Shown: piece by piece, positions 1 through 10,835 of the stretch | Numbering within the stretch: the stretch's first letter is position 1 | Layout: each line of letters begins with the position of its first letter | Source: Branchiostoma floridae | Taxonomy: Eukaryota > Chordata > Leptocardii > Amphioxiformes > Branchiostomatidae | DNA length: 64,000 nt | Assembly: GCF_000003815.2 (NCBI RefSeq) | Contig: NC_049987.1 | Location: forward strand, 14,635,713 to 14,699,712 | Direction of reading: 5' to 3' | Made by a program: the position numbers and the translations under genes | The notes under the pieces: model-generated | What the model was told of the DNA's origin: nothing | Seen by the model: the letters and a program-made list of their open reading frames with translations, nothing else | Database searches by the model: none

Positions 1-3000
1 CCTGAAATAATAAAAGTGTATGACAATTATCCATCATTGTTTACAGTCAAACAAATCATTCTTCTAAAAACGCTGTTGCTATATCTTCACTTCATTTTTC
101 ATATTAACAGCACAGAATTGAAACGATTTCAATTGAGAAGAAGGAAAGTCATTTCAATGTTAAAAGTTTGCGAATATCTTGTTTAGAAACAGAGGTGAAG
201 ACTGATTGACGTTACCACTTTATAAACAAGAACGGAATCCGAGAAAAAAATTATAAGGAAATACAAGTGCTGCTAGGGCATTTTCAAAACACGCTTTCGA
301 AAGATATTGAGGTAGATTAGACATGAAGGGCGCTTCTTTCCAAGCAGAGGTTCGGTTCCGTCTGTTTTTGACGTGTTTTAGGCGTTAACACTTTTGTCGG
401 GCATTCTATTTGGGGCTGTTTTCGTACGTTTGGCGAGATGTAAAGAAAACTGTACAAGATAGAAAAGCCGACCAAAACGCCTAGAACCTCCCAACAACTT
501 CAAAAACAGCCGTAGCCGAACCTCTGCTTGGAGAGTAGAAAGACAATACCTTTTCCAACTTTCACGCGGCATCTTTTCTTGATGGAAGCCACAGAGTCAA
601 CCAGGCTCACATCGTTGACTGAGATCGTGTAGGGGCCTTTCTCTTCAGACTGAAGTTGTACGAAAATCTGAAAGTAGTGATGTATGTGAGCACAAAACGA
701 CGTCAAATCTGACATGTCAATATAATGTAATATTGTATCTTCTCTACCCATTGGTACACATTGTTTTGAATCGGAATTATGGTCATCCCTTCCGAGATTT
801 AAACGTAGCCTGGATGCCAGACTGTTTTCAGGGCCCATACAGCCCAAATCCTCGGCTCCAGGGCCCAAGGAAATCTAAAGCAGGCTCCCTGAGTTAGACC
901 CTGATAAAACACGATAGATATTATTGAGATCGGGCCGGGGTATTGTATCGGTACCCTGTTGTTAGACAGTCCGAAAGAACAATACACGTAACAAAGTACT
1001 TGCAAATATGTTAAGTGTAGCATCATGGTGTTTTCAAATATTTCTCACGTTCTCCTGGTTCATACAATTCACTCCGGAAAGGGTTCTATCTACAATTTCC
1101 TAGACTAAGTAGATGAATTCATCATTTTGCCAGCGGTAACAATACGGTAGATGGTACCCAAGGTAGAAACAAATGCACTCCTCGATATCATCTCACCTGG
1201 TGGCCTTTAGGACAGCTTATCTTGTTGACATCCACGTTTCCAACTTCGTAACACGGGCCCAGTAGGTGACCGCATTTCAGTTTGATCTGAGCCAAACAGG
1301 ACGTCTTGCAGCGGCCTACAAGGTGTGCATCTCCGCAAGGGTGGCCACAGGGGAGTTTAAGTTCGCATTCCTTAATGTCTGGAAAGATGAGGAGGAGTTA
1401 GCACAGCGCAATCAAAGCAGAGTAGAAAATGCACAAGGGGAACAAAGGGCCTAGCATACATGGGCCCGATGTAATGCTCTCGAAGCCCTGAAATGCTTTT
1501 CCATGTAGTGGCAAACTTCTCATAGTATGCTTATGTACAGTGCTATCCAACTTCTAAGTGATGGTCGCTTGTATTGTTGCCGTGGGTGGAAGTTTGCAGT
1601 CAATATACAACGGACCTCTCAGCAGGCCTATGCTCTGAACTCGTAGTGATATAACATTGCTGAAATAAAAATAGGCAATGATATATGGTAGCTTCTCGAC
1701 CCCTTTTATTTACTTATAAGAGAATCTTCGAGGTTCGTAGGGCGTCCCTATACATGGATGGCACACCCAGTGAAGTTCAACTGATCATGCAAACGATACA
1801 TACAAACTTGAAAAATGCTACTGTCTTAAGTGATAAGACTGATTTAAAACAAAGACAGTCAGAAACGTTGACACTTGCTATGACAGACCCACCCAGCAAC
1901 TTGAACCATGGCTATGGACCTTGGTGCAGATCCCCCGGGCGTCAAATTAGGGCGTTTTCATTGAGACACAAAGTCCCGCTGCCACAATTAGCTGTCTTGG
2001 TCGAATGACGTAAAATTCTTACCTCCATGGACGGACCCTAAAGTGAAGGATGGCGTCTTAGTGTTCTCGTCGAAGGTCCGAGGGGGCATCTGCCCAATAC
2101 TTGGGACGCTCTCCGCTTCAAGAATTTCCAGTCGTTTCTTGGTGTCAGACCCAACGACAGTGATCTGGTAGTCACTTCCATACGATAAAAGGTTTTCTGC
2201 AAACTCTACGGTACTTCCAAGGTAGGCAAGCTTGCTCCCGGCGTCATCTTTTTCTGACAATAACAGTTTTTGCCGGAATGCTGAAATTTTCCTGTTTTCT
2301 ACCCGGAGAGATTCTTTCTCTCTGTCTACTTCCGAAATGATGATCTTCTTCAGCTTGGAGGCTGTGTCAACTATTTGTTGGTCGATGACTTTTTCTGCCT
2401 GTTTTTCTTCCTCGATCTGATTTTGCAGCTTGAAGCGTATGACGCGGTATACAATTGTTTTTGATTTGACCTTGTCGATTTGACCTTGCACTTCAGCCCT
2501 CACCAAGGCACTGTGTTCCTTAAGATGTGTGAAGGAATGTTCCCTGTGTTTGAGCAGTGCGCAATGGCGACACATCGGTACCTGGCAAGTTTCGCAGAAG
2601 AATTTGACGACCTCGTCTGTGTGCTCACTGCAAGTGTGCTGCTGTCCGTTTCGCACACTTAATGCTTGTCCCTCTCCCCTCAGCTCATCCAGCCCTAAGA
2701 CTGTGTGGTCTCTAGTCACTTTGATGCGTAAGTGAGCTGCTACACACTCGTCACACAAGAGTTCGTCACAGTTTAAACACCGAGAAGCAGCAGGACCCTT
2801 TGAGTCGCAATAAGGGTCGCTGCAGACGATTCCTTGTCCTTCAGAATGCAACGTCTTGTGAAGGTTCACGGTATCCTTCAAACTTTCGACGAAAAAGTTG
2901 TTCTTGAGTCCGTCAACGTTCCCACTCGGAAGTGGTGACTTGCATCGGCAGGTTGGGCACTCTATTTGGTCGTCTTCGACACTGTGGGCCTTCGTATATT

Positions 3001-3124
3001 CCGCCAGACATTCTTTGCAAAAGGTGTGCAGACATGGAAGTATTTTAGGCGCATGGAAGGGTTGCAGGCAGATCTGACACTCGAGAAAGTCGTTGGATAT
3101 TTCCTTCAGAAGTGATGCCGCCAT
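1..3124 (-). CDS. RING/B-box/coiled-coil (TRIM-like) protein with NFX1-like zinc region and C-terminal ubiquitin-like domain; left copy, 3' end off window
   Basis: Minus-strand gene with coding exons 2023-3124, 1197-1378 and 550-667; a fourth begins at base 1 and runs off the window. Junctions are GT/AG and the frame stays open. Exon 1 (367 codons) encodes a C3HC4 RING (CQIC at 16-19, CLHTFC 31-36, CPTC 56-59), a B-box1-like zinc region (about 101-140), a B-box2 (about 165-200) and a coiled coil. Exon 2 is Cys/His-rich, with LPCGHPC and LKCGH motifs like NFX1-type zinc fingers. Exon 3 gives the first half of a ubiquitin-like fold (IFVQLQS...VASIKKRC). The RING predicts E3 ubiquitin ligase activity; substrate and pathway are unknown. 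Exon lengths equal those of the right-hand copy (1102, 182, 118 bp) and exon 1 proteins are about 89% identical by eye. Start chosen as MAASLLKEIS, shared by both copies. Confidence 0.85.
340..531. repeat. Hairpin MITE-like element in intron 3 of the left TRIM-like gene
   Basis: The arm CCAAGCAGAGGTTCGG (340-355) is repeated inverted at 516-531, with further inner pairing through AAAAACAG and AGGCGTT. A diverged copy occupies the same intron of the right gene (about 6236-6425), so insertion probably predates the duplication. Confidence 0.55.
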
Positions 3125-4211
3125 CTTGTTTCGAATTCTTCTTGTTCTTCGAATAGCCTACGTCATAATACAGGTACGAATACCGCAAGTCATGTCGGGA
3201 ACAACTTTTCAGTTTGGACTGTATGTTTCATGCAAATTTCCAAAAATGAATAAGTAGCTTTACCTATTGATATTCAAAAGTCCGTCGCATACAATACAAG
3301 AGTTCGGAGACCTCATACCGCCAGGAAATATTTAGAGCCTTAAAGTTGTAATTAGCATTGCATATTTTACTTCTGATTGTATAGAAGTCCCTTTGTGTGG
3401 CAAATGTCCATGTTTCCTTTAAATTTCATAAATCATGCAAAGGGCATGTGTATACCATTAAAATGATACACGTCACAATTTACCACTATGGAAATTAACG
3501 TTAATTATTACATTCACCACTTTACTCGTTTGTATAATAATTATCTGTTAGTGTTTCTCCTTCCATGAATTATACACGTTAACGTTACATGTAAGAAAGT
3601 CCTTTCAGAAAACACTAGAATTACAAATTTTTCTTAACTACGTCATTAAGTCTTGATTCGCATAATTTGCATGTCATGGTGTACATCTCTATTTAAAGGT
3701 GAAACACAGACAAATTCTTACTATGCAAACGAGATTCTTATTGCATAATTATTGAAGAAATAGTAACTGTTGACGTTAACGTTATACCGCTAATTAAATT
3801 CCACAGTAGTAAGTTGTGACATGTATCATTTAAATGGTATAGCGTAGATTACGTCCTTTGCATAATTTATGAAAAAAAGGAAACAAGGACCTTTGCCAAA
3901 CAAAAGGAATTCTACAAAGTAATTTTGGTTAAGAAGATCATCATAAGTATAAAAAAAAACCTTTTTTGCATAATCAATGAGAGAAGATGAAATGGTAAAT
4001 CTTCATAGGCTCTAAATATCTCCTAGCGATATGAGGTCTCCGAACTCTTGTATTGCATATGACGGCCTTTATCAATAAGTAAAGCGTTACTTATTCATAG
4101 TAAGTTTCGCATCACGTACTGTCGTACACTACAGTCCCTTGTTCAAACTGAAAAGTTGTTCCCGACATGACTTGCGGTATTAGTATTATGACGTAGGGGA
4201 ATCGAAACAAG
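3125..4211. promoter_or_regulatory. Shared palindromic upstream region of the two TRIM-like genes
   Basis: This 1087-bp spacer between the two start codons is an imperfect palindrome, so each gene carries a mirrored copy of the same 5' flank. A CRE/ATF-like TGACGTA motif sits within about 50 bp of each ATG (3159-3165 in reverse, 4189-4195 forward). The rest is AT-rich, with several ATTATGC/GCATAAT motifs. Promoter activity is inferred from position only; I see no clear TATA box. Confidence 0.45.
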
Positions 4212-6885
4212 ATGGCGGCCTCACTTCTGAAGGAAATATCCAACGACTTTCTCGAGTGTCAGATCTGTTTGCAACCCTTCCGTGCGCCTAAAATACTTCC
4301 ATGTCTGCACACCTTTTGCAAAGAATGCCTGGCGGAATATACGAAGGCCCACAGTGTCGAAGACGACCAAATAGAGTGCCCAACCTGCAGATGCAAGTCA
4401 CCACTTCCGGGTGGCAAAGTGGACGGTCTAAAGGACAACTTCTTCGTCGAAAGTTTGAAGGATACCGTTAACCTTCACAAGACTTTGCATTCTGAAGGAC
4501 AAGACATCGTCTGCAGCAACCCTTATTGCGACTCAAAGGGTCCTGCTACTTCTCGGTGTTTAAACTGTGACGAACTCTTGTGTGACGAGTGTGTAGCAGC
4601 TCACTCGCGGATCAAAGTGACTAGAAACCATACAGTTTTAGGGCTGGATGAGCTGAGGGGAGAGGGACAGGCATTAAATGTGCGAAACGGACAGGAGCAC
4701 ACTTGCAGTGAGCACACAGACGAGGTCCTCAAATTCTTCTGCGAAACGTGCCAGGTACCGATGTGTCGCGATTGCGCACTGCTCAAACACAGAGAACATT
4801 CCTTCACACATCTTAAGGAACACAGTGCCTTGGTGAGGGCTGAAGTGCAAGGTCAAATCGACAAGGTCAAATCAAAAGCAAGTGACTACCGCGCATTGTG
4901 CTATCAGCTGCAAAATCAGCTCGAGGACGAAATACAGGCAGAAAAAGACATCGACTTTCAAATAGTTGACGCAGCCTCCAAGCTGAAGAAAATCATCATT
5001 TCGGAAGTAGACAAAGAGAAAGAAACTCTCCAAGCAAAAAACAGGAACATTTCAGCTTTTCGGCAAAAACTGTTGTTGCCTGAAAAAGATGGCGCCGGAA
5101 GCAAGCTCGCCTACCTTGGAAGTACCGTAGAGTTTGCAGAGAAACTTCTATCGTATGGAAGTGACTACGAAATCACTGTCGTTGGGTCTGATACCAAGAA
5201 ACGACTGGAAACTCTTGAAGCAGAGAGTGTCCCAAGTGTTGGCCAAATGCCCCCTCGGACCTTCGACGAGAACACCAAGATGCCATCCTTCACTTTAGGG
5301 TCCGTCCATGGAGGTACGAATTTGAAAACAGCTAATGGGGGACACACGGCCGTATTTCCGGGAAAACCGCTTCCATTTGCTTCAATTGCGCTATGTTTTA
5401 ACCCCCCACCCCTTTCATTTTTCCAGATATTGAGGCATGTGAACTTAAACTCCCCTGTGGCCACGTTTGCGGAGACAAGCATCTTGTAGGCCTCTGCAAG
5501 ACGTCCTGTTTTGTTCAAATCAAACTGAAATGTGGTCACCTACTGGGCCCGTGTTACGAAGTTGGGAACGTGGCTGTCAACAAGATTAGCTGTGCTAGAG
5601 CTCACCAGGTGAGAGGATACCGAGTGGGGATTTTTTTTCTAGCCTGGCAGGGGTACCATTCTCCATAGTATTACCGCTGGCTCTTTTTGCTTGCTTACCA
5701 CGGAGGGTGGTACCCAGGTTGATTTTTTTTCACAATGCAGTGAATGGTTAGATGGTTACATTTACTTAGTCTAGAAAAATATAAATTTTAGATAGAAGCT
5801 TATTCAACGATTGACACGCGTCACCCTTTCAGTGCAGTGCTTGAATTACTTGTATGAACCAAGGGAATGTGACAAATATTTGCAAACAACGTGATGCTGT
5901 ACAAAACATGTTTGCAAGTACTTTGTTGTTGTTCTTTCGGACTGTAATGGTACCGTTTAGATCTCAGAAAGGATGATTATGATTCCGATTTACGACAATG
6001 TGTACAAGTGGGTAAAGAAGATACAATATGACCCTGAAGTGACAAAATTACTTGAAACATTTCAGCTTTGACATCGTTTTGTGCTGACATACATCACTAC
6101 TTTCAGATTTTCGTACAACTGCAGTCTGAACGGAGAAGTCAATGGACGGTTACAATCAACGATGTCAGTCTGAGCGATACGGTGGCTTCCATCAAGAAAA
6201 GATGCTGCGGGAAAGTCGAAAAAGGTAGTGATGTTCTACTCTACATGCAGAATTTCGGCTTCGACTGATTTTCATGTGTTTTAGGCGGTTTTGTCTGGCT
6301 TAATGTTTTATACCGTTTTCCTTATATCTCGCGGCCAAACGAAAACGGCACAAAATAGAAAGCCTGACAAAAACGCCTAAAAACTAGTCAAAAACGGCCG
6401 GAACCAAACCTCTTCTTGGAGAGTAGAGCCCTTCATATATATGTCTATTCTAAAATACCATCGAAAGCGAATTGTGCAAATGCCCAAGCAGCACTCGTAT
6501 TTCCTTACGCATATTTTTTCGGGTATCGTTCTTGTTGATAAAGTTGGCAACATCTATCAGTATTCGCCTCTCTTTCTTAGCAAGATATTCGCAACCTTTT
6601 GGCCCTGGAAACGGCTTCCCTTCTTTCCAACTACAATCGTTTCAACTCCACGTTTTTTATTTGAAAATTGAAGTGAAGATATGGCAACAGCGATATACAG
6701 TTTTCTTTAGAATAACGATTTGGTTAACTGTAAACAATGATAATCGCCATACACTTTCAGATAATGCCACATTGTCATTGGTGTTTGCTGGCAAGACTCT
6801 CCGAGATGACCTAACGCTGGAGGACTACGGAGTCGGCTTCCAGAGCACGATATTCTTGCACAGAACCACAACAACAGAGACATGA
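4212..6885 (+). CDS. RING/B-box/coiled-coil (TRIM-like) protein with NFX1-like zinc region and C-terminal ubiquitin-like domain; right copy, complete
   Basis: Coding exons 4212-5313, 5427-5608, 6107-6224, 6761-6885; 1527 bp, 508 residues, all introns GT/AG and phases agree. Order: RING (C16, C19, C31, H33, C36, C39, C56, C59), B-box1-like (C101, C106, C116, C119, C124, C127, H131, H140), B-box2 (CSEH at 165-168 to about 200), coiled coil about 205-330, Cys/His-rich NFX1-like segment about 368-428 (KLPCGHVC, LKCGH), then a ubiquitin-like domain about 429-508 split over exons 3 and 4 (LVFAGKTLRDDLTLEDYGV in exon 4). The end lacks a Gly-Gly, so the Ubl is probably a built-in domain rather than a conjugated modifier. 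E3 ligase activity is family knowledge; an immune role is only a guess from TRIM biology. One position of the exon-2 zinc segment differs from the left copy (PCGHVC against PCGHPC). A polyadenylation signal lies at 7178-7183. Confidence 0.88.
6236..6425. repeat. Diverged copy of the hairpin element in intron 3 of the right TRIM-like gene
   Basis: It contains GTGTTTTAGGCGG near the left and CGCCTAAAAAC near the right, then ACCTCTTCTTGGAGAGTAG, matching the element at 340-531 in position and order. Confidence 0.5.
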
Positions 6886-7177
6886 GATAACATATATAAA
6901 TACTACATATTTCAAGATTCTAGATACCAGAAGTAGATTTGACTATAATCTTTATATCCGACAGTCCTCATAGTGCCAGGATAGGTAAATACATAAAAGA
7001 TTGCTTTGTGATTAGAAAAGACACGTTTAACCCAACCTGATATTGTTTGATTAGTAGAATCTTATTATCCTATACTGTCTAATTAGTAGCATTGTAAGAT
7101 GTATTCTGTATTCTTCTCTCTTTTTTCGTTGTAGTTTATAGTTGGCCATACAAAAGTGACTGTACTTTTTTCGTGTC

Positions 7178-7183
7178 AATAAA
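7178..7183 (+). terminator. Polyadenylation signal AATAAA, right TRIM-like gene
   Basis: Canonical AATAAA about 293 bp after the stop at 6885, in an AT-rich 3' UTR. Confidence 0.5.
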
Positions 7184-7235
7184 GCTTCTTGTATCAAAAT
7201 GTGACGTGGAGGGGGGGGACCAAAATACCTGAAAC

Positions 7236-7240
<5 letters not shown>

Positions 7241-7301
<61 letters not shown>
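7241..7301. repeat. (CAGA)n microsatellite
   Basis: About 15 uninterrupted CAGA units. Confidence 0.95.
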
Positions 7302-7302
<1 letters not shown>

Positions 7303-7304
7303 TG

Positions 7305-7530
7305 TCACTTAGAGATAGGAGACCTCATACCGTCATGAAATATTTTGTCTCATTGATTATGCGAATAAAGCTGTTTTTAGCCTTACCTAAGTTATTTATG
7401 ATGGTCCTTTTGTTTATTTGTGATGGTCTTTCAGCTTCATCTTTCACCTGCCATAAATTACAAACGTTACGTGTATGGAAGTCATGAAATGGGAAACACT
7501 ACAAATTTACCTTATCAATTATGCAAATTA
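7305..7530. repeat. Degenerate third copy of part of the TRIM promoter region
   Basis: GGAGACCTCATACCGTCATG resembles 3305-3325 and the reverse complement of 4030-4055, and TCTCATTGATTATGC matches the reverse complement of the right arm near 3970-3985. It may be a dispersed repeat that also lies in the promoter, or a remnant of the duplication. Confidence 0.4.
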
Positions 7531-8532
7531 AGTAATGATTTGTATATCATTCTCTACATCTCTGTCTGAACTATCTGCATACCGAATATTATGGAAATTC
7601 GTATTTCTTTCGTTTACTTATCCTCCTCGAAATATCTTTTTAAAACCGCCCCTGCCGTTCCAGAGGAATATTCTAGGTGGCCCTACGTCACTTCTTCCTT
7701 ACACCAAAACATACAGACAGTCGTATGTCTAGGAGAAAAGAAACAAAACAAAACGTAAGTTCAACTACAGTATCAACTATCAAGGAACACACAAAATCGA
7801 CCTTGGCCTTCATCTCCCAACCCACATAGCAAATACCATTACGATCCATCCAGACGTTCTAAAGTTACACTGACTACAAATATCTAGAAATACAAACAGA
7901 CACACAGACAAACATACTGACACCAAAAACAAGGCCTATACTTTATGAAGGTTATATGACGATAATGATTTGAAATCAGTGATGCACATTGATAGAAGGC
8001 TTTACAGTTTGTAGTTATGCTTTTAAAGATTGAAAAATGCCTCCACATCTTGATGGTGACATGCCTGTATTATGTGTAGACTTTTGTCCGGGATGAGTTG
8101 GTTTGCAATATTTGATGCCCCTATACTTTTTATTTTGAAAGTACGTCTTAACCCAGTTGCTAGGCCAAGGCCAAGTTACATTTTAACAATTGGAAAACAA
8201 TCTAGATATATATTGTACAAACATGATTTTCTCTTGCGCAACAAAACTGAGGAGAACATATTGAAAAACGATTCTGCAACGCTATCAAAAATTCTATGTC
8301 CCTTGCCATAGGTTGACTAAAAAACTGCTAGTTTCGTCAGGTTTTGCTAGAGTATGTTGGGTGACCGTAAGCACAGCATTTTGCCCTTTGACACAACATG
8401 GCATAATTATAACCTGAAGGCAAAATCACACCTGTAAGGTTAACTTTTTAGGTCAGTTTGCGAGGAAGTGTGATACGCATTTCAAAATACTATACACTTC
8501 GAAACAGCAATACGAGGCTTCGTCTTTTGTGA
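7531..8532. other. Intergenic, no gene recognised
   Basis: AT-rich sequence with short unconvincing ORFs. A reverse-strand AATAAA at 8129-8134 could serve the transporter gene that ends at 8533. Confidence 0.5.
8129..8134 (-). terminator. Possible polyadenylation signal for the EamA-type gene
   Basis: AATAAA on the minus strand about 400 bp after the stop at 8533. Confidence 0.3.
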
Positions 8533-10130
8533 TTAATTTTTTGGTAATGTGAAGTTAAGTTCTTTTATGAATGCCCTGTGCCTGTTTGCTTTCCAACGAG
8601 CAAACGCCTCCCAAATCGCAACACAAGAGGTCCCTATCAGCACACACCCTAGACCAAAACCTTCCAGAACTGTAGGGACAAAGCCTAGCATTAACCATTG
8701 TAGGCCATAGGCAGGAAATACATTGACTTGATACAGGGCAGTTATTGCGTTAACCTCAACTAGCTTCAGAGCAAGGTAGAAGAAAAGCACTCTGAATGCA
8801 GTACTAAAACAACTTATAGATAGCATTGCGGCGGTAAACAGTTCGAGGTGCCATGTTACACTGGTAAAACATAATGCTATCCCTGCGCAAACCGTACTTA
8901 TTACATATGTATACACTATCATCATCGTTCGTGAGGTGTTCTCCGCCAGGCCTTTAGCGTGAACGATAATTGCGCCGTGAAATATTGCTGAGAATATGGC
9001 CAGACCCATTCCCAGACCAACGTCCCAGTCTGTTGATGACCCCTTGTTGACGAAGCTACCGTAGCCGAGAAGTACAACACCAGCGATGCACCAAAGACTG
9101 CCAACAATGGTCGCACAGGATGGATCCTGAAGTGACGCAGAATAGGAACACGTTTTAATTGGTTACACCTTACAATTTGACAACTGCGTGGGTGAAGTCT
9201 GAAGTCATCTTGGCTCTGCAAGCTACAACCCCATTAATTGGACCATAGCCAAACCATACTTACGATTCTCCAAGTATCCTATTACACCACTGCCGCCTTA
9301 CATACTGCAACCCTGCAGTATTCACATAGCTGCTTACGCACAACAAGACAAACACCAACTGAATGCTCCCTATATAGTCAGCGTAGTTATAGTTATGGTA
9401 GAGACTAGATCTCTTTCAATTGTTTTTTTTACAATGGGCCATGGCATGTAAATTTTATGGATGACGTTAGTACGCGTATATATATATGTTCCTGATTTCG
9501 ACCACAGATGGTCCACATGACAAAGAACACAAAAGGTGGGAAGACATGTCGTGTGGCAATTGCGATTTAAAGCGACACTAATGTAGGTAGCCTTGAGTAC
9601 AGTTGTCAACTTTGTAACTTTATTTCTTGCTACAGCTTTTATGGTCACTACTTCGAAAATTTAGGCATCTCTTCCTATCCCTCTTGTTGTTTATTGCACT
9701 TTCTCAACATATTTCGAGTATGAAGAGGCCACCATCCATGGAATTAAGATACTGTGGCCTACACACGTTTACAGCTTACCTCTTGAAGGAAAGTACAGGA
9801 AAAAATGACACAGAAGACCGGAGCGCTGGCGTTGTGAACTGTCTCTGCGTTGGCTGGAGGAACGAATTGGTATGCATAGATGTGGCAAAGAATATTGACG
9901 AATCTACCCAAACCTTGAAACATCAAATGAAGCGCCTGCTTATATTCCTTTAGGCGGAGGTTGGTCTTTTGGTAGGCGACGATGCAGAGTGGGACCAGAA
10001 GAATGAGCACATCGTTAAAGAGATGCAGCTGTATGGCGGTGTATCCCCGGTCCTGGACATACCGGGATGTTGCAGGCACCAATCCTGCAAACAGACCTCC
10101 CGCCAGACAAGCCGCCACACCCAACTGGTT
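8533..10130 (-). CDS. SLC35G/EamA-type (drug/metabolite transporter superfamily) membrane protein, 5' end not found
   Basis: Two minus-strand coding exons are clear: 9780-10130 (117 codons) and 8533-9126 (ending TAA). Both junctions are GT/AG and phase 0. The 314 visible residues are very hydrophobic, consistent with about ten membrane spans in two EamA-like halves; LGVAACLAGGLFAGLVPATS looks like the first span. The segment AETVHNASAPVFCVIFSCTF corresponds to the conserved span after helix 3 in SLC35G proteins, and DPSCATIVGSLWCIAGVVLL opens the next exon as in that family. The upstream exon with the start and N-terminal tail was not identified. Likely a multi-pass transporter; substrate not predictable. 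The family call is from motif recall and would need a profile search. Confidence 0.72.
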
Positions 10131-10235
10131 CTGAAGTAAAGATATAATAGTATAAGTACTGATAATAATGAATGAGTTTAATGATAATGACACCAATAAT
10201 GTACTTATAATGGTATAAGTGATACTGTTGGTGAT

Positions 10236-10280
10236 GGTTAAGATGATGATGATGAAGATGATGATGATGAAGATGATCGG
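10236..10280. repeat. (GATGAA/GATGAT)n simple repeat
   Basis: Imperfect trinucleotide/hexanucleotide run. Confidence 0.9.
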
Positions 10281-10399
10281 ATGGCTATATCACGCCCTAA
10301 AAACTATTTCTGTAGATTTCTGCCCAAGTGATGAATAAATATAGCCAGAGTATCAGCCTTGTTAATTTACCCAAGGAGGTTTATCTTAACCTCAGTGGT

Positions 10400-10835
10400 T
10401 TACCGGGGCTCTCATACTCCCCGTGCCTTGACACAGTGGTATTGTGTCCGCCTCGTGACCGAGAGGTTGCGGGATCGACTCCGCCTGCCGTGCTGCCGAT
10501 CTTGTGCCCTTGGGAAAGGCACTTTACACGACTTTCCTCACTTTACTCAAGTGAAAATGAGTCGTCCCTCGGATAGGACGTTAAATGGAGGTCCCGTGTA
10601 AGAGGAGGGCCATACCCCGGGCACGTTAAAGAACCCGCCACACGTGCGATGGTGCGGTGTGAGCGGTTCAAAACCTACAGTACCTTGGCCGCACCTGGGG
10701 CAATTGCTGTCGTATTGAGGTCACCTGAGTGGCGCCGAATGGCAGCTCGCTCCAGACCCTTGCGATTTAGCCCCGCCTATTGTAAGCTCCTCGCAATTCA
10801 GCCCCTGGCTGCAAAGAGAGAGTAGTCGGCCCACC
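10400..10835 (+). mobile_element. tRNA-derived SINE-like element with conserved body
   Basis: The head resembles a degenerate tRNA (B-box-like GGGATCGACTCC near 10480). The body has CCTTGGGAAAGGCACTTTACA, also seen reverse-complemented around 60100-60262. The tail (GGTTCAAAACCTACAG to CCTGGCTGCAAAGAG) recurs alone at 38150-38330. Three partial copies in one window argue for a dispersed Pol III-type repeat. Confidence 0.6.

Larger units (their letters stand above)
1..7200. repeat. Head-to-head inverted duplication of a whole gene
   Basis: The left (minus) and right (plus) genes mirror each other around about position 3668. The mirror includes coding exons, intron positions and much intron sequence, and extends through the shared upstream region: 3300-3340 matches the reverse complement of 4010-4060, and 3410-3500 that of 3790-3900. 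Intron 3 is about equally long on both sides (about 536-549 bp) and carries the same hairpin element. The outer ends are not resolved because the left gene leaves the window. Confidence 0.8.

Noticed and set aside
1266-1454. Plus-strand ORF (FDLSQTGRLAAAYK)
   Set aside because: Antisense of exon 2 of the left TRIM-like gene; the same shadow occurs opposite the right copy at 5165-5539.
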